DNA from: Xanthomonas cassavae CFBP 4642
Lineage (GTDB): Bacteria > Pseudomonadota > Gammaproteobacteria > Xanthomonadales > Xanthomonadaceae
Direction: 5' to 3'
Length of the DNA stretch: 64,000 nt
Assembly: GCF_000454545.1 (NCBI RefSeq)
Contig: NZ_CM002139.1
Coordinates: 784,388-848,387 of the forward strand
Within the stretch, counting starts at the first letter, position 1. The number at the start of each line of letters is the position of its first letter. Under the pieces are notes generated by a model. That model ran no database searches, had not been told where the DNA came from, and saw only the letters and a program-made list of their open reading frames with translations. Positions 1 to 10,944 of the stretch are shown in pieces. The position numbers and the translations under genes are program-made.

Positions 1-2
1 AC

Positions 3-1520
3 GAGATGCTGCGTGGCCCATTGCAGACGGAATTCAATCGCGCCGTGGGTGCGTTGTCGGCACTGGCGCGGCTGGACCCGCCTACCCGCGAGTTCAGCCC
101 GCAGATGCTGGCGCGCGGGTTGTGCGTGCTGCTGCGCTGGTTCCCGGTGTACCGCACCTACGCCGGCGCCAAGGGCATCGGCGGCAGCGAAGCCGAGCGC
201 CTGCGCGCCACTGCTGCACGTGCACGCCAGGGGATGCCCGAATCGATCGTGGCGGCGGTGAACGCCATCGAGCGCTGGCTGCTGGACGATGCCGGCGCCG
301 ATCGCGCGCAGATCGCGTTGCGGCGCATCCTGCGCCGGCGCGTCGAACAGCTTTCCGCACCGCTCAATGCCAAGGCGGTGGAAGACACCGCGTTCTATCG
401 GCACGGCGTGCTGCTGTCGCGCAACGAAGTGGGCAGCCATCCGACCCATTTTGCCAATGAGGCGGCGCAGTTCCACGCGCAGAACCTCGAGCGCGCCAAG
501 CACTATCCGCGCGCGCTGCTGGCCACTGCCACGCACGATCACAAGCGCGGCGAAGACCTGCGCATGCGGCTGGCGGTGTTGTCCGAACAACCGCGCTGGT
601 GGATCGAGCAGAGTGCCCAGTTCGACACCCAGGCCGAGGCGCTGGATGCGCCGTCCCTGGCCGGTGGCGATCAGCAGATGCTGTGGCAGACCCTGGTGGC
701 CGCCTGGCCGATCGGCCTGGGCGCCGATCAGGCCGAGCCGCTGGCCGTCTTTGCCGAGCGCGTGGCGCAGTGGCTGCTCAAGGCGGTGCGCGAAGCCAAG
801 CTGCACACCAGCTGGACCGATGGCTCGGCCGAGTACGAACAGGCGGTGCAGGCCATGGTGGAGCAGGTGCTGTGCAGTCGCGCCGGTCTGCCGCTGCGGC
901 GCGCGTTGCTGCGCGCCAGCAACCACATCGCCGCCGCCGGTGCGCGCAATTCGCTGGTGCAGACCACCCTGCGCCTGACCGTGCCGGGCGTGCCGGATCT
1001 GTACCAGGGCTCCGAAGGCTGGGACCTGTCGTTGGTGGATCCGGACAACCGCCGCCCGGTGGACTATGCGCAACGCCAGCAGTGGCTGGACCAGGTGCGC
1101 GACTGGAGCACGCTGCTGCGCAACTGGCGCGATGGCGCGGTCAAGGCCCGCCTCACCGCGGTGCTGCTGCAACTGCGCCGCGAACATACGGCGCTGTTTG
1201 CGAAGGGCGACTATCAAGCCTTGCAGGTCGCCGGCAGCGGCGATGCGCAGGTGCTGGCCTTCCGTCGGCACTACCGCGGCCAGTCGCTGGTGGTAGCGGT
1301 GACGCGGCTGGGCGCCGCTGCGCAGGGCGACGGCGACCTGCCCTTGCTGGTGCCGCCGGCCACCTGGGGTCAGGCGGCGTTGGCGTTGCCGGACGCGTCC
1401 TACCGTAATGTGCTCGACGGCAGCACGCTGCAGCCCCAGCGCGGCCGGGTGCCGCTGTCGACGCTGTTTGCACGTGCGCCGGTGGCAGTGTTGTCGGTCC
1501 CGGCATCCCTAGACCCCTGA
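3..1520 (+). CDS. treY: Maltooligosyl trehalose synthase, C-terminal part (window-truncated)
   Basis: The reading frame is open from the left edge, so the 5' part of the gene lies outside the window; about 505 residues are visible against roughly 850 expected for TreY. TreY isomerises the reducing-end alpha-1,4 bond of maltodextrins to alpha-1,1, the first step of TreY/TreZ trehalose synthesis in the cytoplasm. Supporting motifs are the TATHDHKRGED stretch (about residue 174 of the visible part) and the C-terminal GVPDLYQGSEGWD followed by LVDPDNRRPVDY, both characteristic of GH13 TreY. It is followed after 14 bp by a DUF2934 gene and then glgX, matching a glycogen-trehalose cluster. The first visible ATG is internal and is not proposed as the start. 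Confidence 0.93.
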   Translation, partial: EMLRGPLQTEFNRAVGALSALARLDPPTREFSPQMLARGLCVLLRWFPVYRTYAGAKGIGGSEAERLRATAARARQGMPESIVAAVNAIERWLLDDAGADRAQIALRRILRRRVEQLSAPLNAKAVEDTAFYRHGVLLSRNEVGSHPTHFANEAAQFHAQNLERAKHYPRALLATATHDHKRGEDLRMRLAVLSEQPRWWIEQSAQFDTQAEALDAPSLAGGDQQMLWQTLVAAWPIGLGADQAEPLAVFAERVAQWLLKAVREAKLHTSWTDGSAEYEQAVQAMVEQVLCSRAGLPLRRALLRASNHIAAAGARNSLVQTTLRLTVPGVPDLYQGSEGWDLSLVDPDNRRPVDYAQRQQWLDQVRDWSTLLRNWRDGAVKARLTAVLLQLRREHTALFAKGDYQALQVAGSGDAQVLAFRRHYRGQSLVVAVTRLGAAAQGDGDLPLLVPPATWGQAALALPDASYRNVLDGSTLQPQRGRVPLSTLFARAPVAVLSVPASLDP

Positions 1521-1534
1521 GAGAAACGCACGCA

Positions 1535-1720
1535 ATGAATGAAATGGAACGGCAGGCACGGCTTCGCCAGTTGGCGCAGGAGATCTGGGAGGCCGAAGGC
1601 CGTCCCGACGGGCATGCGGACCGCCACTGGGCGATGGCCGAGCGGCTGGTGGATGCCGAAGAGCGCGCGGCCGAGCAGGCCGCCGAGCATGCGGTCACGC
1701 CGATCACTGCACGTCAGTAA
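1535..1720 (+). CDS. DUF2934 small protein
   Basis: This 61-residue, charged, helical protein has the DUF2934 pattern: a short N-terminal helix, then IWEAEGRPDGHADRHWAMAE, then a Glu/Ala-rich tail. Its function is unknown. DUF2934 genes are often found beside glycogen and trehalose genes, and here it sits 14 bp after treY and 111 bp before glgX, so it is probably co-transcribed with treY. An overlapping alternative frame over the same stretch has atypical Arg/Trp-rich composition and was not chosen. Confidence 0.72.
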   Translation: MNEMERQARLRQLAQEIWEAEGRPDGHADRHWAMAERLVDAEERAAEQAAEHAVTPITARQ

Positions 1721-1831
1721 CGCGGTCCCTGCCACCTTTACCGCATCGCCTGTCGCTTGATCCGCGTACGCTCGCACCGGCGTACGCCACCGCTGTCCCG
1801 TATCTGATTTCACCGTGCCAAGGAGTTACCG

Positions 1832-3994
<2,163 letters not shown>

Positions 3995-4010
3995 TGGAGA
4001 GGATGGTCTG

Positions 4011-4643
4011 ATGGACGTATTGCTGGCAGGAGCCACCGGGTTGGTTGGCAAGCAGGTGTTGCAGCAGCTGCTGGCCGATGCACGTTGCACCGGCGTGGTG
4101 GCAGTGACGCGTCGGCCGCTGACGCAGATCCACCCCAAGTTGCGCAACCAGGTGATCGATTTCGAGCGCCTGTCCAGCTGGACAGCCCCACGCATGGAAG
4201 CGGCCATCTGCGCGCTGGGTAGCACCATGAAACAGGCCGGCTCGCGCGAGGCCTTCTACCGCATCGATCATGACTACCCGATGGCGCTGGCACGCGCTGC
4301 CTGCGCGCAGGGCACCTCGGTGTTCGTGCTGAACTCGGCGGCCGGCGCCGATGCGCGCTCGCGCATCTTCTACAACCGGGTCAAGGGCGAGCTGGAACGC
4401 GATCTGCGCGAGGTCGGTTTCCCCTCGCTCACCTTCGTACGCCCCGGCCTGATCGGTGGCGAACGCGAAGAGCGCCGCACCGGCGAACGGCTCGGCAGTC
4501 TGGTGCTGGGCGGACTAGGCCCGATCCTGCCGCGCCGGTTCCGCATCAACCCGGCCGAGCGGATTGCCGCGGCGATGGTCGCCGCCGCGTTATCGCCGGC
4601 GCGCGGCGAGCACAGCGTCGAGGCGGCGGAGCTGGTTGGATGA
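4011..4643 (+). CDS. NAD(P)-binding Rossmann protein (atypical SDR)
   Basis: The 210-residue protein begins almost at once with LLAGATGLVGKQVLQQLL, the glycine-rich dinucleotide-binding loop of NAD(P)H-binding atypical SDRs (YbjT/HTATIP2-like). FNSAAG-type (VLNSAAGADA) and YNRVKGELERDL segments correspond to the Ser and YxxxK region. No substrate can be inferred. The start was placed at 4011 because the Rossmann strand begins at residue 2; open frame continues upstream inside the glgX 3' end. The gene follows glgX after 16 bp and is probably the last gene of that operon. Confidence 0.82.
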   Translation: MDVLLAGATGLVGKQVLQQLLADARCTGVVAVTRRPLTQIHPKLRNQVIDFERLSSWTAPRMEAAICALGSTMKQAGSREAFYRIDHDYPMALARAACAQGTSVFVLNSAAGADARSRIFYNRVKGELERDLREVGFPSLTFVRPGLIGGEREERRTGERLGSLVLGGLGPILPRRFRINPAERIAAAMVAAALSPARGEHSVEAAELVG

Positions 4644-4697
4644 CCAACGCCCTGCGCGTGCCCGCAGGACGAGAGATGCAAGCTATGAGTGTCTTGA

Positions 4698-4763
4698 TAG
4701 GAGCACGCCCGAGCGCGATGAGGCCTCACTGGTAATGCCGCGTCGCGCTCTGGCGCGCTCCTA
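4698..4763. repeat. Imperfect inverted repeat between convergent genes
   Basis: Two 21-bp arms (4698-4718 and 4743-4763) are inverted copies of each other with only two mismatches; the arms start TAGGAGC and end GAGCGCGA. The element lies between two convergent genes, where it could act as a bidirectional terminator or be a REP/BIME-type repeat. I infer the repeat-family status; only the palindrome is seen directly. Confidence 0.7.
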
Positions 4764-4805
4764 CCAGTTTGTGTGCAGCGGCATCTTCGCTGGCACGGCA
4801 GTTGC

Positions 4806-5564
4806 TCATGCGCCTAGCGATTGCCCACCATCCACCGCCAACACCTGCCCGGTGATCCAGCGCGCCTGTGGCGAAGCGAGAAACAGCGCGGCATCGGCAA
4901 CGTACTGCACCTGCCCGAATCTGCCGAACGGAATGCTGTCGCGGATGCGCGCATACAGCTCTGGCTCTTCGCGCCTGCGCTGGTCCCAGAGCCCGTCTGG
5001 ACACTCGATCGAGCCCGGTGCGATGGCATTGACGCGGATGCGTTCGCGCGCCAGCTCGGCAGCCAGGGTGGTGGTGTAGTAATTCAGCGCGGCCTTGGCG
5101 GTGGAATAGGCGATCGCGCGCGGCGTCGGGCGCTGCGCGTTGATCGAGCTGATGTTGAGGATCACCGCATCCGCACTGCGGCGCAGATGTGGCAGTGCCG
5201 CGCGGTTGCAGCGCACGGCCGCCATCAGGTCGATCTCCAGGCCGACCTGCCAACTGCCATCGTCCGTGCCGTGACCGTAGCCGGAGGCATTGTTGACGAC
5301 CACATCCAGACCACCCAGTGCCCGCGCGGCGGCCTGCACGTAGTGCTCGATCTGTGCAGCATCGGCCAGGTCGCAGGGCAGGGTATGCACCGGCGTACCG
5401 AGTGCCGCCAGCGTCTGCGCCGCCTGTGCCAGGCCTTCGGGGTTGCGCGCACAGATCGATACCTGCGCGCCATTGCGCACGAATGCGTCGGCGATCGCAA
5501 GGCCAATGCCGCGGCTGCCACCGGCGATCAGGACACGTTGCGGAGGAGATGCGGAGTTGGACAT
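4806..5564 (-). CDS. Short-chain dehydrogenase/reductase (classical SDR)
   Basis: The 252-residue cytoplasmic oxidoreductase has all classical SDR landmarks: IAGGSRGIGLAIADAF (cofactor-binding TGxxxGxG variant), NNASG near the middle, Ser followed by YSTAKAALNYY (catalytic YxxxK), and IAPGSIECP after it. The C-terminal RWITGQVLAVDGGQS is typical of FabG-like SDRs. The substrate is not recognisable. I chose the ATG at 5564, directly before the SPPQRVLIAGG strand; an upstream ATG at 5615 adds an unlike 17-residue tail. The gene is convergent with 4011-4643. Confidence 0.88.
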   Translation of the reverse strand: MSNSASPPQRVLIAGGSRGIGLAIADAFVRNGAQVSICARNPEGLAQAAQTLAALGTPVHTLPCDLADAAQIEHYVQAAARALGGLDVVVNNASGYGHGTDDGSWQVGLEIDLMAAVRCNRAALPHLRRSADAVILNISSINAQRPTPRAIAYSTAKAALNYYTTTLAAELARERIRVNAIAPGSIECPDGLWDQRRREEPELYARIRDSIPFGRFGQVQYVADAALFLASPQARWITGQVLAVDGGQSLGA

Positions 5565-6305
5565 GCCAGACACCAGAGAACAGAGACTCGCATTATCGGG
5601 CAGCTGGCGCTGCATGAGTCATGACGGCTGGATCTTGCGCGTAGCGCAGCGTGCAACGCGACGTTTCGGCATGCGGCGTTGCGCCATGCAATGTGCAGTG
5701 CGGCATCCATCGGAGCAACTGCCTGGTGCGGCAGCGTCGTCCGTCTGCGCTGGCGGATATGCTCTGGTGAGTGGCCCGTACCGATACAGCAGCCACGCCG
5801 GCGCAATGGGCCATATCAGCACCATCACGATCGATATCCACACCAGCATACGCACCTGCACACGTCAGCCACGGCCAACAGCCACAGCCAACGGTCCTGT
5901 ACTGAAACCAAGGTTTGCCGCCCCGCGCAAGACGCTCGAGTAGAAAATCAGAAAGGGTGTCCCTCAAAACCGGCAGCAAGGCTAACGAGTCTACGACTGC
6001 ATCAGATCCAGGCTCCTGGCATTCTCGTGCCCATCGTCGGCGCGCTTTTCCCGGGACGCGGGTAACCAGGCGGCCTTGCGCAACAGCAGGCCAGGCCAAT
6101 GCCGACATCATCGATTGACCTTGCTGATTGCAGTGGCGACCGCTGTCATCTCACTGCCATGTGCGTCAGCCGCCGCTTGCCCCATAAGCCTCATCACCGC
6201 TGGCGATCAGCTCATGCCTTTCTGGCTGTGCGTCGCTAACCAAACGTTTACACACCGGCGGCGCGCTGCGGGCACAACGTGCAGGTCATTCAGTGGGAGT
6301 TGCAC
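5565..6305. other. 741-bp intergenic region with one doubtful small frame
   Basis: No convincing gene is present. On the minus strand a frame from 5861 to 5619 would encode an 80-residue protein starting with a single hydrophobic segment (MLVWISIVMVLIWPIAPAW) and a disordered Cys/Arg-rich tail; this could be a small membrane protein but has no clear ribosome site. The 3' part presumably holds the promoter of the FAD protein gene at 6306. Confidence 0.4.
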
Positions 6306-7715
6306 ATGGAAACCCATATCACCGTCATCGGTGCCGGCTTCTGCGGCACCGCGCTGGTCCGTGCGCTGGCGCAGACGGCCGATGCGCAGGTGCGCATCAC
6401 GCTGGCGGGCGTGGCTGAGACCTTCGGCAGCGGCATCGCCTATGGCGCCGCGCGGCCGGAGCACCTGCTCAATGTGCGCGCCAAGGATCTGGGCATCGAT
6501 GCCCAGGCGCCGGGTGCGTTTGCCGACACGCTGCATCTGGGCGATAGCGGGCGGTTGGAATTCCTGCCGCGGCTGGCCTATGGCGACTATCTGCGCGGCG
6601 AACTGGATGCGGCAGTGAGCGGCGCGCAGGCCTCGATCGTGCGGCTGTCGCAGGAGGCGGTGGCAGTGGAGCGGGTGCGCAAGGGGTTTCGCGTGTTCCT
6701 GGCCAACGGCGATGCCTTCCACAGCGACCGCGTGGTGCTGGCGGTGGGTGGGCTGCAGCCGCAGGCGCTGGCCGGTATCGGCCCACGCTTGAGCGTGCAT
6801 CCGCGCTATATCGGCTGGCCGTGGCAGGGCGATGCGCTGGCGCGGTTGTCGCCGGATGACGATGTGCTGATCGTCGGCGCGGGCTTGACCATGGTCGATG
6901 TGGCGCTGACCCTGCACGCACGCGGGCACAAGGGACGGCTGCTGGCGATCTCGCGGCGCGGGCTCGCGCCGCAGGCGCATCTGCGCCAGCCCGGCGCGCC
7001 GCTGGAGTTGCCGCCGCATCTGCACCGCGCGCTCAAGGACGCCGACCTGCGTGGCCTGTTGCGCGGCGTGCGCCAACTCAGCGCGGTGGTGGACGACTGG
7101 CGGCGCGTGGTGGATGCGCTGCGCCCGCATCTGCAGCCGCTGTGGCAACGCCTGGAACTGTGGCAGCGTGCGCGCTTCCTGCGCCATCTGCGCCCGTACT
7201 GGGAAGTGGCGCGGCATCGGGTGGCACCGGGCGCGGCGGAGCAACTGGCGCAATTGCAGGCCGGCGGCCAGCTACAGGTTGTCGCTGCGCGGCTGCTGCG
7301 TGCGCGCTGGGTTCCCGATGGTGTGGAAGCGGTGATCCGCGCGCGCGGCGCGGCCGATGCGCAGACGCTGCGGTTCGACGCGGTTGTTCGCGCCACCGGC
7401 CTGGACACCGATATCGACCGGACCAGCGACCCATTGATCGCCGGCATGCGCGAGGCCGGCCTGTTGCGCGCCGATCCACTGGGGCTGGGTGTGGATACCG
7501 ATGCGCATCTGCGCGTACGCGACGGTACCGGGCAGATCGTGCCAGGGCTGTATTGCGTGGGGCCGCTGCTGCGAGGACGTTACTGGGAAATCACCGCCGT
7601 GCCCGAATTGCGTGTGGCCACGCGCGCACTGGCCGACCATCTGCTGCTGAATGCCGCGCCGGCGTTACAGCCGGAGCCCGAGCAGGTGCCGCGTGAGGTC
7701 AACGGACGGCTGTAG
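6306..7715 (+). CDS. FAD/NAD(P)-binding protein (NAD_binding_9 type)
   Basis: The 469-residue protein opens with a FAD-binding Rossmann motif (TVIGAGFCGTALVRAL, about 5-20) and has a second dinucleotide-binding motif (VLIVGAGLTMVDVAL, about 190). This layout, with FGSGIAYGAARPEHLLNVRA after the first motif, matches the FAD-NAD(P)-binding family PF13454, whose members are mostly uncharacterised oxidoreductases. The C-terminal VPGLYCVGPLLRGRYWEITAVPELR resembles the closing FAD contact loop. The ATG at 6306 has GTGGGAG upstream and starts right at the first beta strand. It appears monocistronic. Confidence 0.85.
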   Translation: METHITVIGAGFCGTALVRALAQTADAQVRITLAGVAETFGSGIAYGAARPEHLLNVRAKDLGIDAQAPGAFADTLHLGDSGRLEFLPRLAYGDYLRGELDAAVSGAQASIVRLSQEAVAVERVRKGFRVFLANGDAFHSDRVVLAVGGLQPQALAGIGPRLSVHPRYIGWPWQGDALARLSPDDDVLIVGAGLTMVDVALTLHARGHKGRLLAISRRGLAPQAHLRQPGAPLELPPHLHRALKDADLRGLLRGVRQLSAVVDDWRRVVDALRPHLQPLWQRLELWQRARFLRHLRPYWEVARHRVAPGAAEQLAQLQAGGQLQVVAARLLRARWVPDGVEAVIRARGAADAQTLRFDAVVRATGLDTDIDRTSDPLIAGMREAGLLRADPLGLGVDTDAHLRVRDGTGQIVPGLYCVGPLLRGRYWEITAVPELRVATRALADHLLLNAAPALQPEPEQVPREVNGRL

Positions 7716-8063
7716 GCTGCTCAAGGCGTCCTGCGCACGTCGCGGTTGAGCCGATCCGTTCGGGAGCGCCGTGGCGTAGGCGGGAGGGCGATGCCTGCTG
7801 CCGGGCGCGGAAGGAACATCGTGCAGAGCCTCGCTGCGGCCTCATACCCATGTCCCTCGCCTGGCAGGAGCGGGACGTTCGGCGTTTGCGCGCAGTTCTC
7901 TTCAGAACTGCGCACTGGTGCACCCGAGGGGTCGAACCGCGCAATCGTGCTGCGGAATACCTGGCGGGGCGCAGGCAGGCGGTGAGGACTGCGCCACGGT
8001 GATCGTCCTGGGTCTGCCAGGGCTCAGGGCGTCGCATCCCCTTCGTCTGAACTGGAGTCCGCC
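7716..8063. other. 348-bp intergenic region
   Basis: No gene, RNA or strong hairpin was recognised. The last 80 bp presumably carry the promoter of the virK-like remnant that starts at 8064. Confidence 0.5.
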
Positions 8064-8335
8064 ATGCCTCGTCTCGTTTCCGCTGTTTTCGCCGTAGCGC
8101 TGTGCGCCAGCGCCCTGCCTGCGATGGCAACCGAATCGCTCAAGACGTATGTCGCCGTCATCTCTGCGCTGGAAGCTGGCGACGACGTCAGCCTGACCAC
8201 CGATCTCAGCCGCTGCACGCCCGAGCCGGGCACCGCGCCCAGTCAGACTCGCGGTGGCCCGCCATATCGAGGCCTATCGCATCACTGAGGACGGCACCGC
8301 GGCGTTCTCCGGCTCGCACGGTCTGGCTGGGTTCC
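8064..8335 (+). pseudogene. virK: VirK-family protein, frameshifted and truncated
   Basis: The first 60 codons encode a signal peptide (MPRLVSAVFAVALCASALPAMA) and the VirK pattern YVAVISALEAGDDVSLTTDLSRCTPEPG. After the SQTRGG stretch (about 8254) the frame runs into a stop at 8288, while the +1 frame continues with HIEAYRITEDGTAAFSGSH, which is the expected next part of VirK. After about 8335 resemblance to the family stops, so the C-terminal third is also missing. VirK proteins are small exported proteins linked to plant-pathogen virulence regulons. The gene is most likely inactive. Confidence 0.68.
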
Positions 8336-8452
8336 CGATGAGCCTCCCGGTCGGGCAGGCAGGAGCCGCCGCAGTCTTTCCCGCATCGCCGGCAGTCGCC
8401 CGGAACCCCGCGTGGCCTCACAATAGGCGGCCAGTTCCGGAACCAAGTCGCC

Positions 8453-8785
8453 ATGCGCAAGACCTACCAGCTCAACCTCGAAGGCAAGAACCGCGATCGC
8501 CTGCTGGAAGCCAGCAAGCACGATATCCGCAAGTACATCCGCCGCGAGCGCCGCAAGGACCTGCCGGAAGGGGCCGATTACTGGGATTTCGACATGCGCT
8601 TCGGCGTGGACGAGGCCAGCGCGCAGCCGCTGCCGCCGGCAGAGCTGATCCGCTCGATCAACGCGCTCACCGGCGACGGTGGCGACCAGTTCTTCGTGGA
8701 AATCCTGCGCAAGCCCGCCAAGCGCACCCCGCGTGCCGATGGCGAGGCGCTGGCCGGCGGCGAGCTGGATTTCGAGCAGGACTGA
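8453..8785 (+). CDS. DUF6172 family protein
   Basis: This 110-residue basic protein begins MRKTYQLNLEGKNRDR and contains HDIRKYIRRERRK and DYWDFDMRFG, a pattern I associate with DUF6172, a family of unknown function. A C-terminal acidic tail (ELDFEQD) is present. There is no signal peptide or membrane segment, so it is probably cytoplasmic. The family assignment is from memory of the pattern and is moderately certain; the coding status is well supported by codon use. Confidence 0.75.
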   Translation: MRKTYQLNLEGKNRDRLLEASKHDIRKYIRRERRKDLPEGADYWDFDMRFGVDEASAQPLPPAELIRSINALTGDGGDQFFVEILRKPAKRTPRADGEALAGGELDFEQD

Positions 8786-9010
8786 ACGCGGTTTTCAGAT
8801 GATCCAATGACTGGACGACTGCGCCGCCGTCAGGCAGCGCAGCCGGTGCCCGAATCGGCCACCCTTGCGCGCACCGTCGCCTCTGCGCGCGGTGCGCAGC
8901 TGCCTGGCCACTGTTCTCCAGGTCCTGCCCGCCATTCCCGGCACTGCTCGCGCAGGGTGGCGTTTGCGGCCGTATGGCATGGCGCGGCGAGCCAACGCTA
9001 CGCGCCAGCT

Positions 9011-9038
9011 GTGTGGTCACCAGGTCTGGTGACCACAC
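9011..9038. repeat. Perfect 12-bp inverted repeat, 4-base loop
   Basis: GTGTGGTCACCA (9011-9022) and its exact complement TGGTGACCACAC (9027-9038) flank GGTC. It lies in the 312-bp gap 8786-9097, 60 bp downstream of the helicase stop codon, and could be a transcription terminator without a T-run, a protein-binding palindrome or a repeat element. Nothing else was recognised in that gap. Confidence 0.75.
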
Positions 9039-9097
9039 GGCGACTGCCGATTTGAACAACGCCATTGGCGACACGATGTGCAGCGCTGCCGCGCGGG

Positions 9098-10375
9098 TCA
9101 GTCCGGCTTGGGCGCGGCCTGCGTGGCCGCGCGCAGCTTGTCCTTCTTGCTGGGCCGCTTGCCCTTGATGCCGCCGTTGTCATCGGCGGCGCGTGTCGGC
9201 GTGTCTGTGGCAGGTGCGTCGCTGGGCGTGGGTTCGAAGCCGGCGATCACCTCGGCGGCGATACGCAGGCCTTGGCGTTTTTCGATCAACCGCCATTGCT
9301 GCGCGTTGTCGGCGGTGATGAAGCTGATCGCCACGCCGCTGGCGCCGGCACGTGCGGTGCGGCCGATGCGGTGGGTGTAATCCACGGTGGAGCGCGGCAG
9401 GTCGTAGTTGATCACCGCTGGCAGCTGCACGATATCGATGCCGCGGGCGGCCAGGTCGGTGGCGATCACCACCTGCACGGTCTGCTGCTTGAAGGCCGAT
9501 AGCGTGCGTTCGCGGCGGCCCTGGCTCAACTCGCCGTGCAGGGGTTGTGCACTGATGCCGGTCTTCTCCAGCTTTTCAGCGACCTTTTCCGCAGTGTGCC
9601 GGCTGGCGACGAACACCAGCAGTTGCGGCCAGCCGCGATCGAGCAGCAACTGGCGCAGCAGCTGCGTGCGCTGGGCGGCATCCACGGCGATGGCGCGCTG
9701 CGCGATCGCCGGCGCCTGCTCGGGTGTCGCTTCGACGGTGATGCGCAGTGGGTCGCGCAGCCGGCGCTTGGCCAGCGTGGCGATGGCGGGCGGAAACGTG
9801 GCCGACACCAGCACGCTCTGCCGCTGCGCCGGCAATAGCGCAAGGATGCGATCGAGCTCGGCGCCGAAGCCCAGGTCCAGCAGGCGGTCGGCTTCGTCCA
9901 GCACCAGGGTGGTCACTTGGCCCAGGCGCAGCGCGTTGTGCTCCACCAGGTCCAGCAGCCGGCCGGGCGTGGCGACCACGATGTCGGCACCGCCGCGCAG
10001 CGCCAGCAACTGCGGGTTGATCGAGCTGCCGCCGGTGGCGGCAACGATCTTGAGCCGTCGCGGCAGGTGCGCAGCCAGCTGGCGCAGCGTGGCCTCCACC
10101 TGTGCGGCAAGTTCGCGGGTGGGCACCAGCACCAGCGCACCCGGCACGCGCGGAGCCGTGTCCGGGGCGAGCAGGCATTGCTGCAACAACGGCAGCGCAT
10201 AGGCCAGCGTCTTGCCCGAGCCGGTCTGCGCCATTGCGATCAGGTCGCGCCCGGCCAGCATCGGTGGGATGGCCTGCTGCTGGACCGGCGTGGGCGTGCG
10301 GTGGCCGGCCTGGCGCAGGGCGGTCTCGAAAAACGGCAGTAGCTGTGGCGACAGCGAGAGGTGGGCAAATGACAT
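9098..10375 (-). CDS. rhlE: DEAD-box RNA helicase, RhlE type
   Basis: The 425-residue ATP-dependent RNA helicase carries the DEAD-box motifs in order: the Q motif (TPVQQQAIPPML), motif I AQTGSGKT, Ia PTRELAAQ, II DEAD (VLDEADRLLDLGFG), III SAT, then ATDLAARGIDI and HRIGRTARAG in the second RecA domain. A basic Lys-rich tail (KGKRPSKKDKLRAATQAA) follows, as in RhlE-type proteins, which remodel RNA during ribosome assembly and decay. I chose the ATG at 10375 (MSFAHLSLSPQLL), six codons inside the longest frame, because the F-motif begins there. It appears monocistronic. Confidence 0.93.
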   Translation of the reverse strand: MSFAHLSLSPQLLPFFETALRQAGHRTPTPVQQQAIPPMLAGRDLIAMAQTGSGKTLAYALPLLQQCLLAPDTAPRVPGALVLVPTRELAAQVEATLRQLAAHLPRRLKIVAATGGSSINPQLLALRGGADIVVATPGRLLDLVEHNALRLGQVTTLVLDEADRLLDLGFGAELDRILALLPAQRQSVLVSATFPPAIATLAKRRLRDPLRITVEATPEQAPAIAQRAIAVDAAQRTQLLRQLLLDRGWPQLLVFVASRHTAEKVAEKLEKTGISAQPLHGELSQGRRERTLSAFKQQTVQVVIATDLAARGIDIVQLPAVINYDLPRSTVDYTHRIGRTARAGASGVAISFITADNAQQWRLIEKRQGLRIAAEVIAGFEPTPSDAPATDTPTRAADDNGGIKGKRPSKKDKLRAATQAAPKPD

Positions 10376-10395
10376 GCAGCGATTATCCGGCATTC

Positions 10396-10525
10396 AGAGC
10401 GGCTAACAGGATGTAGCGAGCAGGTGTCGGGTGTGTGGACGGCGCGCTCACCACCGGAATGTATGAGGATTGCAGGCAACGGCTGTGCCCGTCTGGCTGC
10501 GCAGTTTTTTTTTGTTAGCCGCTCT
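10396..10525. mobile_element. MITE-like element, copy 1 (130 bp)
   Basis: The ends are perfect 13-bp inverted repeats: AGAGCGGCTAACA at 10396-10408 and TGTTAGCCGCTCT at 10513-10525. Just inside the left end is a GTAGCGAGCAG...GGACGGCGCG block that is repeated in a second element at 41686-41828, and both copies have GCGCAG followed by a T/G-rich run before the right end. There is no coding sequence, so it would be mobilised in trans. The classification as a MITE is an inference from termini, size and recurrence. Confidence 0.7.
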
Positions 10526-10944
10526 TACGCTGCAGCGCCCGCGACGCGGTGTGCGGTCATCGGTCATCCAGCGCCGAACCGCAATGGGATGCACGATGGC
10601 CGTGTGCAGCGGCAGACACGCTGGGAGAAGCGGTGGGAGGGCCTGGATCGGAGTGCACGCCGTTGCGGAGCTGCATCCGTGCATCGATCGTCAGCGCGCG
10701 TGTCCATCCGGGACGACGTTGCGTGACCGCCGCCTGGTCGATGCGATCACCGCCGCACCGTGCGACGGGCCGTGCGCGGCAGTCGGCAGTGAGTAAGCGT
10801 CGGGTGTGGTGACTGTTGCGGATGCGTGGAATCGATCGATTCGCATCCTGTTGTGTCGTCTGCAGATGCAGCCTGCAGCGCGGATGTCAGGCGCCGACGC
10901 ATCGCTGCGCCGGCGTTTGCATTCGCCGTTGTTGCAGATCGGCT
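10526..10944. other. 419-bp intergenic region downstream of E2
   Basis: No gene was recognised. The region lies between the right end of the MITE-like element and the stop codon of the E2 gene. Several open frames cross it on both strands but their composition is that of non-coding GC-rich DNA. Confidence 0.45.

Noticed and set aside
5619..5861. 80-codon minus-strand frame with one hydrophobic segment
   Set aside because: It could be a small membrane protein but lacks a clear ribosome site and its C-terminal half looks non-coding, so it is not listed as a gene.
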